Positions 1-9,563 of a stretch of DNA of 64,000 bases are shown here, one piece after another (the stretch's first letter is position 1; every line of letters begins with the position of its first letter). The position numbers and the translations under genes were made by a program. The notes under the pieces are model-generated. The model did no database searches. It was not told the DNA's origin and saw only the letters and a program-made list of their open reading frames with translations. The stretch is taken from NCBI RefSeq assembly GCF_947488465.1, contig NZ_CANKZA010000005.1, positions 35,762 to 99,761 on the forward strand, read 5' to 3'. This DNA is from an uncultured Microbacterium sp. (GTDB lineage: Bacteria > Actinomycetota > Actinomycetes > Actinomycetales > Microbacteriaceae).

Positions 1-1554
<1,554 letters not shown>

Positions 1555-1564
1555 GCGTCACGTG

Positions 1565-1600
1565 ACGAAGGACCGGATGCCGCGGCATCCGGTCCTTCGT
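1565..1600 (+). terminator. Intrinsic terminator of icd
   Basis: Two perfect 17-base arms, ACGAAGGACCGGATGCC and its reverse complement (1565-1581 and 1584-1600), are separated by only two bases. It starts 11 bases after the icd stop codon. There is no real T tract, as is usual for GC-rich actinobacteria. Confidence 0.85.
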
Positions 1601-1646
1601 TCGTTGCGCGCGCGCTGCGTCGCGGTTGCTGCAGCGCCCCATCCCA

Positions 1647-1825
1647 CGCGAGACTGCACGTGTGTCCGCTTTTGGGCGCCATACCGTGACACAAGCGCGG
1701 TTTCGCGGACCGGATCGGGCACCGGCTCGCGCGGCAGGTAGCGCCTGCAGTCACCGTCCACCTCCGTGAGACTGCGTGTGTGTCCGCTTTTCGCTGGGAT
1801 GCCGTGACACACGCGCGGTTTCGCG
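1647..1825. repeat. Two long-loop palindromic repeats (family A)
   Basis: This is most of the 362-base gap between icd and the L,D-transpeptidase; nothing coding is seen in it. It holds two similar dyads: 1647-1707 (arms 1647-1665 and 1689-1707) and 1766-1825 (arms 1766-1783 and 1807-1825). Right arms read GTGACACAAGCGCGGTTTCG and GTGACACACGCGCGGTTTCG; left arms are more worn and begin GAGACTGC. The central sequence TGTGTCCGCTTT is shared. The same family is found in better condition at 6337-6586. Confidence 0.8.
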
Positions 1826-1916
1826 AGACGAGTAGGGGCCCGGGAACTGTGGCACCGCTTCGGGGATGGCCGCGCCAGTCGTCCAACGTCAGCGACGCGG
1901 CGTCAGTGGCCTCGTG

Positions 1917-3368
1917 TCAGCCGTGGATCCAGACGTCGGTGCCCTGCGGCGCCCACGCGTAGATCTGCTCGGCGCGCGAGTTCGGCATGCCCACGCACCC
2001 GGCACTCTTGCGGGTGCCCCAGGCGCTGTGCCAGTACACGCCGTGGAAGGCTTGGTCGCCGTTGAAGTACATGGCCCAGCGCACATCGGGCTGCTCGTAC
2101 TCCACGCCCGAGTCGAGCGCCGTTCCGCGCATCGTCTGGACGGGAGTCTTCCAGCCGATCTGGTACCGACCGAACTCGGTGTCGGCGCCGACGCGACCGC
2201 TCGAGATCAACCACGAGTCGACCACGACGCCATTCTCCTTGAGGTACAGGCGCTGCTCTCCCACGTCCACTTCGAGCAGACGTGCAAGGGTCGTGGTCGT
2301 CGCGGCGGTGACCTCCACGGGAAGGGCGTACACGCCGTTGCCGGAAGCCAGCTGCGCGGCAAAGTCGTTCGCGATGGACGAGGTGTCGCCGAGGACACGG
2401 CCATCCTGACTCGCGAGACTCGTCGAGAGCACCGTGTTGTCGGAGTTCACGACAGCGGTCCCGTTGACCGGCTCGCGGTTCACCGCGGCGGGCAGAGTGT
2501 CGACGGTGGACTGGATCTGGGCGGCATCCGCCGTGATCGAGAACGCACCGGTCTCGTCGGACGTGATCGTCAGCCAGCTCGCAGCCGTGGCGGCGTCGAC
2601 CGGAACGGTGCGTTCGTCGCCGACATAGAAGCCGATCGTTCCGAGGAGCGCGTTTGCGTTGTCGGCGACGGCCTGTGCTGCCTCCGTTGTGGCTGCGGCC
2701 GCCACGGGGGCGGGTTCGGTGGCGACGACGGAAGCGAGCGCACCCGTGGAGAACCCGGCGGCGAGTGCCGACGACACCGCGTCGACATCGATGCCGGTGC
2801 CGTCGACCGCCGGAGTCACGGTGAACTGCCCATCGGTGAAGACGACGGTTGCGGGAGTCGGGTCGCTGTATGCGGTGGGGAGAGCGTCGCGTAGTGCAGC
2901 GCTCGCCGTACCCGGCTCGAGCGCGATCTCGGCCTCGAGCGGTTCGCCGAACCACTGCGGGACGTTCCAGAGCGGGCGATCCGCGAACGCGCTGGCGGCG
3001 AGGCCCGCGGCATCCACGCTCGCACCGAGGTCTCCACCGGTCACGGTGGGGCCGCCCTCGCCGAGGGTCACGGTCGTCTCTGCCAGGCGCTGCCCGATGG
3101 CGTCGGTGGCGGCGCCTTCGGTCATGAATCCGACCGGGACGCCGGCGACGGACGTTCCCGGGGCGATGAGAACCATGGATGCCGCGGCGGCGCCGCCGGC
3201 GACGGCGAGCGCAGGGATGCCGATCCAGAGCCACAGTCGACGCTTCCTGGGGGTGACCGCTTCCGCAGGGGCCCACTCGAGAGGAGCGGCGTCGGTTGCT
3301 GACGTCGTGTTGGTCACCATTGTCGGCGCCGTGTCGTCAGCCTCATTCTTTGTGGCCAGATCGGTCAC
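1917..3368 (-). CDS. L,D-transpeptidase with YkuD catalytic domain, membrane anchored
   Basis: A 483-residue cell-wall enzyme expected to make 3-3 peptidoglycan cross-links outside the membrane. A short charged cytoplasmic tail is followed by one membrane segment at about residues 44-67, then about 300 residues of extracellular region resembling the repeated PG_binding_4 type, then a C-terminal YkuD domain from about residue 350. The catalytic signature is visible as HGVYWH (His442, His447) and SAGC with the nucleophile Cys458. The gene runs towards the family A repeats and is divergent from the ROK regulator; the 195-base space between them must hold both promoters. Confidence 0.92.
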   Translation of the reverse strand: MTDLATKNEADDTAPTMVTNTTSATDAAPLEWAPAEAVTPRKRRLWLWIGIPALAVAGGAAAASMVLIAPGTSVAGVPVGFMTEGAATDAIGQRLAETTVTLGEGGPTVTGGDLGASVDAAGLAASAFADRPLWNVPQWFGEPLEAEIALEPGTASAALRDALPTAYSDPTPATVVFTDGQFTVTPAVDGTGIDVDAVSSALAAGFSTGALASVVATEPAPVAAAATTEAAQAVADNANALLGTIGFYVGDERTVPVDAATAASWLTITSDETGAFSITADAAQIQSTVDTLPAAVNREPVNGTAVVNSDNTVLSTSLASQDGRVLGDTSSIANDFAAQLASGNGVYALPVEVTAATTTTLARLLEVDVGEQRLYLKENGVVVDSWLISSGRVGADTEFGRYQIGWKTPVQTMRGTALDSGVEYEQPDVRWAMYFNGDQAFHGVYWHSAWGTRKSAGCVGMPNSRAEQIYAWAPQGTDVWIHG

Positions 3369-3544
3369 TTCTCACCCCCGGATTGGCGCATTTGCGCTCC
3401 TCCATGGTACGCGATGGCGGCTGAACGCAAGATCGACGCAGTTCCTGCCGTTGTCGAGCGCGGCGGGACGAAGGATCACACGAATGTAACAGTTTTGTAA
3501 ACGCTCCTCGCAAATTAGGAAAAGCACTTGTGTCCTCCTGGTTC

Positions 3545-3562
3545 GTAAGGTCTACTAACAAA
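3545..3562. promoter_or_regulatory. Putative operator shared with the hexosaminidase promoter
   Basis: GTAAGGTCTACTAACAAA ends one base before the ATG of the ROK regulator. An 18-base segment upstream of the hexosaminidase gene (10599-10616, GTAAAGGGTCCTAACAAA) matches it at 14 of 18 positions without gaps. The TTTGTTAG core on the other strand resembles half sites bound by ROK/XylR proteins, and GGTCTA resembles half of a DasR-type site. Which protein binds is an inference. Confidence 0.5.
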
Positions 3563-3563
3563 C

Positions 3564-4739
3564 ATGTCCGAGCTCGAAACATCCCGCGTACCTCCCGTCG
3601 CTCCGCTCGCCGGTCGCTCCTTCGGTGCCGGACGGTCGTTGCGTCACGCGCGCAAGGTGCTGCCCGAGCACGCCCGTGCGCACAACCGCTCGCTCGTGCT
3701 GCAGACGCTGTTTCACCAGGGCGCGATGAGTCGCGCCGATCTCGCCCGCGAGACCGGCTTGACCCGCGTGACTATTTCCGACCTCGTGGCCGAGCTCATC
3801 ATCGACGGCTATGTGGTCGAGCGGGGGACTCGTGAGGCCGCCGGCCCGGGCAAGCCCGCGATCCTCGTCGACCTCGACCGCGACGGTCACCGCATCGTGG
3901 GCCTCGACCTGTCCGGCAGCGAGCGGTTCCTCGGCGCGATCCTCACGCTCGACGGTGAAATCGTTGCTCGTCACGATGTGCCTGTTCCGGCGCACAGGGC
4001 CGACATCCTCGCGGTCGTGACCGCGTTGGCGAAGGCGCTCGTCGAGGACGCCCACGCCCCGGTCCTCGGGATCGGTGTCGGCAGCCCCGGCGTCGTCAAC
4101 GACCGCGGAGTCGTCCTCACCGCTCCGAACTTCGGGTGGACGGGAGTCGACCTCGAGGGCGTGCTGCACGCCGAGCTCGGTCTTCCCGTGCTCGTGGCCA
4201 ACGATGCCAATGCTGCGGTCCTCGCCGAGTACACGTTCGGCGGCGCCGACGACGATGTGCTCCTCGTGCGCGTCGGTCGAGGTGTGGGGTCGGGTCTTCT
4301 CACCGGCGGTCAGCCCCTGCGCGGAAGTCGCTTCGCCGCGGGCGAGATCGGCCACGTCACCGTCGGCACCGACGGGGGACCGGTCTGCGTCTGCGGCAAG
4401 GTCGGATGCTTGGAAGCCTGGCTGTCGGCGCCCTCTCTCGCGGCGCGACTGGGTGAGCCCGCTGCTGATCGCGACGCGGTTCTGCGCGACGCCGGGGCAC
4501 GGTTGGGTATTGCCCTCGCGCCGATCGTGGGCGCCCTCGACCTGTCGGAGATCATCCTCTCCGGCCCCGACGAACTTCTCGACGGACCACTCGCCCAGGC
4601 GACCGCCCTGACACTGGGCACCCGCACGCTCGCCGAGTTCCACGACGGCGTGCAGGTGCGAATGACGGAGCAAGGCGAGGACATCGTCCTTCGCGGCGCT
4701 GCCGTCATGGTCCTGTCAGGACAGCTCGGGGTGTCCTGA
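3564..4739 (+). CDS. ROK family transcriptional regulator (NagC/XylR type)
   Basis: A 391-residue protein with an N-terminal winged helix-turn-helix (about residues 45-90, LVLQTLFHQGAMSRADLARE then GLTRVTISDLVAELI) and a C-terminal sugar-kinase-like ROK domain from about residue 108. The ROK zinc motif is present as CVCGKVGCLE. The phosphate-binding loop is degenerate (GLDLSGSE), consistent with a sensor and not a kinase. It heads the amino-sugar locus, so N-acetylglucosamine or its phosphate is the likely inducer (inferred from neighbours). No clear ribosome binding site precedes the ATG; transcription may start close to it. Confidence 0.9.
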   Translation: MSELETSRVPPVAPLAGRSFGAGRSLRHARKVLPEHARAHNRSLVLQTLFHQGAMSRADLARETGLTRVTISDLVAELIIDGYVVERGTREAAGPGKPAILVDLDRDGHRIVGLDLSGSERFLGAILTLDGEIVARHDVPVPAHRADILAVVTALAKALVEDAHAPVLGIGVGSPGVVNDRGVVLTAPNFGWTGVDLEGVLHAELGLPVLVANDANAAVLAEYTFGGADDDVLLVRVGRGVGSGLLTGGQPLRGSRFAAGEIGHVTVGTDGGPVCVCGKVGCLEAWLSAPSLAARLGEPAADRDAVLRDAGARLGIALAPIVGALDLSEIILSGPDELLDGPLAQATALTLGTRTLAEFHDGVQVRMTEQGEDIVLRGAAVMVLSGQLGVS

Positions 4740-4803
4740 CACCCATCAATCCCCCCGGATGGGTTACCCCCGGGAACCACCAAGAGAGAAAAAGGAAGAC
4801 ACC

Positions 4804-5138
4804 ATAAACAAGAAGCTCGGAGCAATCGCGCTCCTCGGCGCTTCGGCTGTCGTTCTCGCCGGCTGCTCCACTGGGTCGACGGCGACCGATGGCGGCACGC
4901 CCGAACCTGCGGAACTGCGCGTCTGGCTCGTCGGCACCGACACACCGCAGGATGCCCGCGACTACCTCATCGAGACTTTCGAGGAGGAAACCCGGGCTCC
5001 ACCCTCACGATCGAGGAACAGCAGTGGACCGGTCTCGTCGACAAGCTCACCACCAGTCTGTCCTCCAGCGACAGCCCGGACATCGTGGAGATGGGCAACA
5101 CGCAGGCGGCAGCATTCACCTCCAGCGGCGCGCTGCCC
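4804..5138 (+). pseudogene. Remnant of sugar ABC transporter substrate-binding lipoprotein (5' part)
   Basis: The frame encodes a lipoprotein signal (KKLGAIALLGASAVVLAGC) and the first part of an extracellular sugar-binding protein of the kind found in GlcNAc/chitobiose loci. Three lesions are visible. The expected start, 7 bases after an AAAGGAAG ribosome binding site, reads ATA AAC AAG AAG where ATG is expected. At about 4988-4991 one base seems lost from an A run: the frame changes from FEEE to a frame that continues as NPGSTLTIEEQQWTGLV. Finally the coding sense stops at about base 5138, near codon 110 of an expected 420, where the sequence switches to a ROK kinase. The rest of the protein and the permeases are absent. 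Confidence 0.88.
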
Positions 5139-5465
5139 GTGCGTGACGTGTTCGACGGGGCGGATGCCGGGGACCCGGTCGCGCTGGCCCTCCGGGACGG
5201 ATTCGCGTTCGGCGTCGTCGCCGCCGTGCGCGTGATCGTGCTGTCCACCGACGTCGAATCCGTGGTGCTGGGGGGAGGCGTCAGCGCCCTCGGCGACCGT
5301 ATGCTGAGCCGTGTGGTGACCGAACTCGAGGCACGCGCGGCGGCATCCCCGTTCCTACGCTCGCTGCACCTGGCCGACCGGGTCGAACTGCTCCCGCCGG
5401 GTTCGCCCGCGGCGGCGCTCCTCCGCGCCGACACCCACGAACAGGAGACCGTTCCTCATGGCTGA
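5139..5465 (+). pseudogene. Remnant of ROK family sugar kinase (3' part)
   Basis: After the junction the frame reads DVFDGADAGDPVALALRDG and VVLGGGVSALGDRMLSRVV, which is the C-terminal third of a ROK-type glucokinase or N-acetylglucosamine kinase. The N-terminal two thirds, with the ATP-binding loop and zinc motif, are missing. The fragment is joined in frame to the frameshifted lipoprotein remnant. Its stop codon overlaps the start of nagB, the arrangement expected in an original operon SBP-permeases-kinase-nagB. Not expected to be functional. Confidence 0.85.
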
Positions 5466-6237
5466 AGTCATCATCGTCCCGTCTGCGGCGGCCGCCGGCG
5501 TCTTGGTCGCCGACGAGATCGTGAAGCTCGTCACGGCGCGCCCCGACGCGGTGCTGGGGCTTGCGACCGGATCGACGCCGATGCCGGTCTACGAGGCGCT
5601 GCGCTCGCGCCTGACCGGGGTCGACGTCTCGCAGGTGCGCGGGTTCGCGCTCGACGAGTACGTCGGCATCGACCCGAACCACCCCGAGAGCTACCGTTCC
5701 GTCATCACGAAAGAGGTCGTGGAGCCCCTCGGGCTCGACCCGACTCGCATCCAGACCCCGAACGGCGCGCTCGAGACGATCTCGCACGCCGGTGAGGATT
5801 ATGAGCGGGCGATCGCGGCGGCCGGCGGCATCGATCTGCAGATCCTCGGGATCGGGACCTCCGGGCACATCGGGTTCAACGAGCCCGGCTCCTCGTTCGC
5901 ATCGCGCACGCGGGTCAAGACGCTCATCGAGCAGACGCGTGAGGACAACGCGCGCTTCTTCGACTCGGTCGACGACGTGCCGATGCACTGCATCACGCAG
6001 GGTCTCGGGACGATCCTGTCGGCGAGGCACCTGTTCCTCCTCGCATTCGGCGAGGGCAAGGCGCGTGCCGTGGCGGGGGCCGTGGAAGGGCCGATCAGCT
6101 CGTCGCTGCCGGGCTCGGCCATCCAATTGCACGAGCACGTCACGGTCGTCGTCGACGAGGCCGCCGCTTCGCAGCTCGAGCACGCGGGCTACTACCGCTA
6201 CGCGTTCGCCAACAAGCCCGCCTGGCAGGGGCTGTAG
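5458..6237 (+). CDS. nagB: Glucosamine-6-phosphate deaminase
   Basis: A complete 259-residue cytoplasmic enzyme converting glucosamine-6-phosphate to fructose-6-phosphate and ammonia. Family motifs are present: LGLATGSTPMPVYEAL near the N terminus, FALDEYVGIDPNHPESY, and the active-site block GIGTSGHIGFNEPGSSF. The ATG follows AGGAG with a spacing of about 10 bases, and the start overlaps the ROK kinase remnant by 8 bases. It is the only intact gene left downstream of the ROK regulator in this transcription unit. With nagA it completes amino-sugar phosphate catabolism. Confidence 0.96.
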   Translation: MAEVIIVPSAAAAGVLVADEIVKLVTARPDAVLGLATGSTPMPVYEALRSRLTGVDVSQVRGFALDEYVGIDPNHPESYRSVITKEVVEPLGLDPTRIQTPNGALETISHAGEDYERAIAAAGGIDLQILGIGTSGHIGFNEPGSSFASRTRVKTLIEQTREDNARFFDSVDDVPMHCITQGLGTILSARHLFLLAFGEGKARAVAGAVEGPISSSLPGSAIQLHEHVTVVVDEAAASQLEHAGYYRYAFANKPAWQGL

Positions 6238-6240
6238 GGG

Positions 6241-6336
6241 TCGGATCTGCCGCGCCGCGCGCTGCCGCGCCGTGCGCTGCCGCCGTGCGCTGCCGCCGTG
6301 CGCTGCCGCGCTGCGCGCTGCCGTCGCGCTGCCGCG
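6241..6336. repeat. Low-complexity GCTGCCGC-rich stretch
   Basis: Directly after nagB comes about 95 bases of irregular repeats of CGCGCTGCCGC and GTGCGCTGCC. It leads without a break into the 94-bp palindrome array. No coding sense. Confidence 0.7.
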
Positions 6337-6586
6337 CCGCGAAACCGCGCGTGTGTACGCTTTGCGGCCGGATTCTGTGACACAAGCGCGGTTTCGCGGC
6401 CGGGTGGCGAGCGTGTCGGCGCCAAGGGCGCCGCGAAACCGCGCGTGTGTACGCTTTGCGGCTTGATCCTGTGACACACGCGCAGTTTCGCGGCCGGGTG
6501 GCGAGCGTGTCGGCGCAAAGGGCGCGCGAGACCGCGCGTGTGTACGCAGAACGGCCGGATTCGGTGACACAAGCGCGGGTTCGCGG
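6337..6586. repeat. Tandem array of three palindromic repeats (family A), 94-bp period
   Basis: Three long-loop dyads start at 6337, 6431 and 6525, exactly 94 bases apart. In the first, the arms CCGCGAAACCGCGCGTGTGT (6337-6356) and 6380-6399 pair with one mismatch across a 23-base loop. The second pairs 6431-6450 with 6474-6493, again with one mismatch; the third pairs 6525-6543 with 6567-6585. Loops share TACGCTTTGCGGC or TACGCAGAACGGC. The spacer GTGGCGAGCGTGTCGGCGC is repeated between units. With the flanking GC-rich stretch this fills the 391-base gap between nagB and the convergent oxidoreductase gene. Confidence 0.88.
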
Positions 6587-6628
6587 CCGAGGCGGCGCGC
6601 GCGAGATCGCGGTACCGTCGGCGCAGAT

Positions 6629-8005
6629 CTATCCGTCGGCGCTCTGAGCGAAGACCTTCCCGGGGTTCAGGATGCCGGCCGGATCGAACACGCGAGCGAT
6701 CTGGCGCTGCAGCTCCCACTGGTCGTCGCCGAGCTCGTCGCGCAGCCATCGGCGCTTCAGGACGCCGATTCCATGCTCACCGGTGAGCGTGCCGCCTAGG
6801 CGCAGCGCGGCCCGGAAGAGTTCGTCCGCGGCGGCCCACACGGCATCCGGCACGTCGGGGCCGGTGAACACGAAATTCGGATGCAGGTTGCCGTCGCCGG
6901 CATGGCAGACGGTCGGGATGGTGAGTCCATACGCCTGCTCGACGCGAGTGATCTCATCGAACATCTCCGGCAGGGCGCTCCGCGGCACCGAGACATCTTC
7001 GATGAGCGTCGTGCCGAGCGTCTCCATCGCGGGATGCATCGAGCGCCGCACGCGCCACAACTGCTTGGCCTCGGCATCGTCGGCGGCGATCCGCACTGTT
7101 CCGCCGGCGCCCCCGAGAACGGCGGCGATCTCCTCCGCTTCGGCGCTCGCCGCCGGACCATCGGTCTGCACGATCAGCTGGGTCGTGCCGGGACTCGGTG
7201 GCGGCAACGTGAGAAGCGCGTGCACGGCCGCGAGGGATGCGGCATCCATCAGCTCCATGATCGCCGGCTGCACGCCCGACGCGGTCACGGCGGCCGACGC
7301 GACCGCAGCGTCGCGCACGCCCGGAAACATGGCAGTGAGCGTGCGCGTCTCGCCCGGCACACGGCGGCGGAGCTTCAGGGTCGCGCCGACGATGACCCCG
7401 AGCGTTCCCTCCGAGCCGATCAGCAGGGCCGTGAGGTCGAGTCCCGTCACGCCTTTCACGCTTCGATGCCCGAGCCGTAACAGCCGGCCGTCGGCGAGGA
7501 CGACATCGAGAGCGAGGACGGAGTCACGCACGACGCCGTACTTGGCGCACAGCAGTCCACCGGCGCCGGTGGCGATGTTGCCGCCCACCGTCGAGATCTC
7601 GCGGCTCGCGGGGTCGGGTGGCCACCACAGTCCCTGGGCGTCAAGGGCGCGGTCGAGGTCCGCGTTCAGGATGCCGGGTTCCACGACGGCGAGGAGGTCG
7701 TCGGGGCGCACTTCGAGGATCCGGTCCATCGACCGCACCGACAGGGCGATCTCGCCCGTGCCCGCGTTCGCGCTGCCGGCGAGGCCGGTCGCGCCTCCTC
7801 GGGTGACGACGGGAGTTCGGGTGGCCGAGGCGATCCGCAGCGTCGCCTGGACATCCTCGACCGATGCCGCGTGCACGACGGCGAGGGGTGTTCCCTCAGC
7901 CGCGTGGCCGGATTTGTCGGCGCGGGCGTGTTCCCGCGAGGCGGCGGAGGTGTCGACGCGATCGCCCAGCGCGTGGCGCAGAAGGGCGACGACGTCGGCG
8001 CTCAT
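6629..8005 (-). CDS. FAD-binding oxidoreductase, GlcD / D-lactate dehydrogenase type
   Basis: A 458-residue flavoprotein with an N-terminal FAD_binding_4 domain (VTRGGATGLAGSANAG, then ISTVGGNIATGAGGLL) and a C-terminal FAD-oxidase domain (CHAGDGNLHPNF and LTGEHGIGVLKRRWL). Members oxidise 2-hydroxy acids such as glycolate or D-lactate. The substrate cannot be read from sequence. The start MSADVVALLRHALGD is chosen because its ATG overlaps the stop of the upstream gene (ATGA), indicating translational coupling. It is last in a leftward unit hexosaminidase-nagA-DUF2568-oxidoreductase. Confidence 0.9.
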   Translation of the reverse strand: MSADVVALLRHALGDRVDTSAASREHARADKSGHAAEGTPLAVVHAASVEDVQATLRIASATRTPVVTRGGATGLAGSANAGTGEIALSVRSMDRILEVRPDDLLAVVEPGILNADLDRALDAQGLWWPPDPASREISTVGGNIATGAGGLLCAKYGVVRDSVLALDVVLADGRLLRLGHRSVKGVTGLDLTALLIGSEGTLGVIVGATLKLRRRVPGETRTLTAMFPGVRDAAVASAAVTASGVQPAIMELMDAASLAAVHALLTLPPPSPGTTQLIVQTDGPAASAEAEEIAAVLGGAGGTVRIAADDAEAKQLWRVRRSMHPAMETLGTTLIEDVSVPRSALPEMFDEITRVEQAYGLTIPTVCHAGDGNLHPNFVFTGPDVPDAVWAAADELFRAALRLGGTLTGEHGIGVLKRRWLRDELGDDQWELQRQIARVFDPAGILNPGKVFAQSADG

Positions 8006-8397
8006 GCGAGCCGGCGACGCCCGGAGATGAGACCCACCGTGACCGCGACGACCGCGAAGGCGAGGCCGATCCAGGGCGAACCGCTCGTCCACCAGACGAT
8101 CGTCGCCGAGGCGTAGACGAGCAGTTCGACGAACGCGCGCACGAACGGATGCACGGCGAACACGGCGCGCGGCGAGACGAACAAGGCCCACAGCAGAATC
8201 GCCAGCACCGGGGCGGCGATGCCGACGGCGATGTTCCAGGGGAACGGCCAGGCGGTGAAGCCCCAGACTGCGAGCGTGCCGAAGGCGAACAGCTCGCACA
8301 GGAAAGCGACGATCGCGACGGCATCGAGCGGCGGCCGGGTGCCCGCGGGGAGCGGCTCGGCCGGCTTCTCGGGGCGAACAGTGGGGAGATCGGCCAT
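8002..8397 (-). CDS. YrdB / DUF2568 family small membrane protein
   Basis: A 131-residue protein with about four hydrophobic segments (VAIVAFLCELFAFGTLAVWG, WNIAVGIAAPVLAILLWALF, FVRAFVELLVYASATIVWW and a C-terminal one ending at LISGRRR). It fits the DUF2568/YrdB family of unknown function. It overlaps the following oxidoreductase gene by four bases and lies 23 bases after nagA, so it is probably co-transcribed, though no functional link to amino sugars is known. Confidence 0.8.
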   Translation of the reverse strand: MADLPTVRPEKPAEPLPAGTRPPLDAVAIVAFLCELFAFGTLAVWGFTAWPFPWNIAVGIAAPVLAILLWALFVSPRAVFAVHPFVRAFVELLVYASATIVWWTSGSPWIGLAFAVVAVTVGLISGRRRLA

Positions 8398-8420
8398 GCG
8401 CCCAGTTTACGCGGCGTGGA

Positions 8421-9563
8421 TCAACCGACGCGCCGGATGCCGTCCACCCAGACGTCGCGGACGTGCAACCCGTCATCCCACCGGATCGCGTCGGCGGCGG
8501 CGCCCACACGCAGCGATCCGTACCGGTCGTCCAGACCCAGCGCGCGCGCGGGCACCCCGGTGGCCGCGGCGACCGCATCGGGAAGAGGGATGCCGCACTC
8601 CACCGCGAGCCGGAGCGCGGCATCCTGCGTCAGCGTCGACCCGGCGATCGCGCCGTCGGCATCCAGGCGCGCGGTACCGTCCTGCACGGTCACCGCGAGG
8701 CCGCCCAGTTCGTAGTGTCCCTCGGGGGCGCCGGCGGCGGCCATCGCATCGGTGATGAGCGCGATCCGTCCGGGCGCCCCGGCGAAGGCGAGCGCGATGA
8801 CGTCCGGGTGCACGTGGATGCCGTCGGCGATCAGCTCGAGCGTGACGCGGGGATCCTGCATCGCGACCAGGACCGGGCCGGGAGAGCGGTGATGTATGCC
8901 GGGCATGGCATTGAACGCGTGGGTGAGGAGCGTCGCGCCCGCGGCGAAGGCCGCAGCGGCTTGATCGCGCGTCGCATTCGTGTGCCCCACGGCGACCGCA
9001 ACCCCGCCTGCGACGAACTGGGCGACGGCGGCAAGCCCTCCGGGAAGCTCCGGAGCGAGCGTTACTTGACGGATGCTGCCGCGCCCGGCGTCGAGCAGCC
9101 GGTCGACGGATGCGGCATCCGGAGCACGCAGCAGACCCTCGGTGTGCGCACCTTTGTGACCGGGGTCGAGGAACGGGCCTTCCAGATGCGACCCGAGGAT
9201 CGTGACGTCGCGCTCGGCGAGGTCGGCGATCACGGCCACGCGGGCGACAAGATCCTCGACCGAGGCGGTGACGAGGGAGAGCACGGCGCGCGTCGTGCCG
9301 TGCGCGAGGTGCACGGCACGCGCGGTGCGGATCGCCTCCACGCCGTCGTCGTAGGAGGCGCCTCCACCGCCGTGGCCGTGGATGTCGATGAGGCCCGGGC
9401 TCAGCACATCGCCCCCCGCGTCGACGACCGCCGCCGCGGTGATCTCGCGCCACCCGGCGCCCGTGCCCCGCGCGCTGACGACACCGTTGGCGAACGATAC
9501 CCATGCATCCGTCGTGATCTGTCCCTCATCGACGAGCCGCGCCGAGTGGATGACCACGCTCAT
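8421..9563 (-). CDS. nagA: N-acetylglucosamine-6-phosphate deacetylase
   Basis: A 380-residue amidohydrolase that removes acetate from GlcNAc-6-phosphate, giving the NagB substrate. Visible motifs are the metal site GLIDIHGHGGGGASYDDG, the catalytic block GSHLEGPFLDPGHKGAH, VAVGHTNATRDQA, THAFNAMPGIHHR and the Asp-containing ALITDAMAAAG. The start at 9563 overlaps the stop of the upstream hexosaminidase (ATGA). All catalytic blocks are intact, in contrast to its upstream neighbour. A longer frame upstream exists but would run inside the hexosaminidase gene. Confidence 0.95.
   Translation of the reverse strand: MSVVIHSARLVDEGQITTDAWVSFANGVVSARGTGAGWREITAAAVVDAGGDVLSPGLIDIHGHGGGGASYDDGVEAIRTARAVHLAHGTTRAVLSLVTASVEDLVARVAVIADLAERDVTILGSHLEGPFLDPGHKGAHTEGLLRAPDAASVDRLLDAGRGSIRQVTLAPELPGGLAAVAQFVAGGVAVAVGHTNATRDQAAAAFAAGATLLTHAFNAMPGIHHRSPGPVLVAMQDPRVTLELIADGIHVHPDVIALAFAGAPGRIALITDAMAAAGAPEGHYELGGLAVTVQDGTARLDADGAIAGSTLTQDAALRLAVECGIPLPDAVAAATGVPARALGLDDRYGSLRVGAAADAIRWDDGLHVRDVWVDGIRRVG

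Noticed and set aside
1565..1600. Novel inverted repeat after icd
   Set aside because: Position, stem length and 2-base loop fit an ordinary intrinsic terminator.
4759..5235. A 158-residue lipoprotein as annotated from the open frame
   Set aside because: After residue 80 the frame is Arg/Ser/Pro shadow sequence; the true lipoprotein sense moves to another frame, so this is a frameshifted remnant.
6337..6586. Possible CRISPR array
   Set aside because: Repeats are long palindromes with a fixed 94-base period and conserved spacers; no unique spacers and no cas genes.
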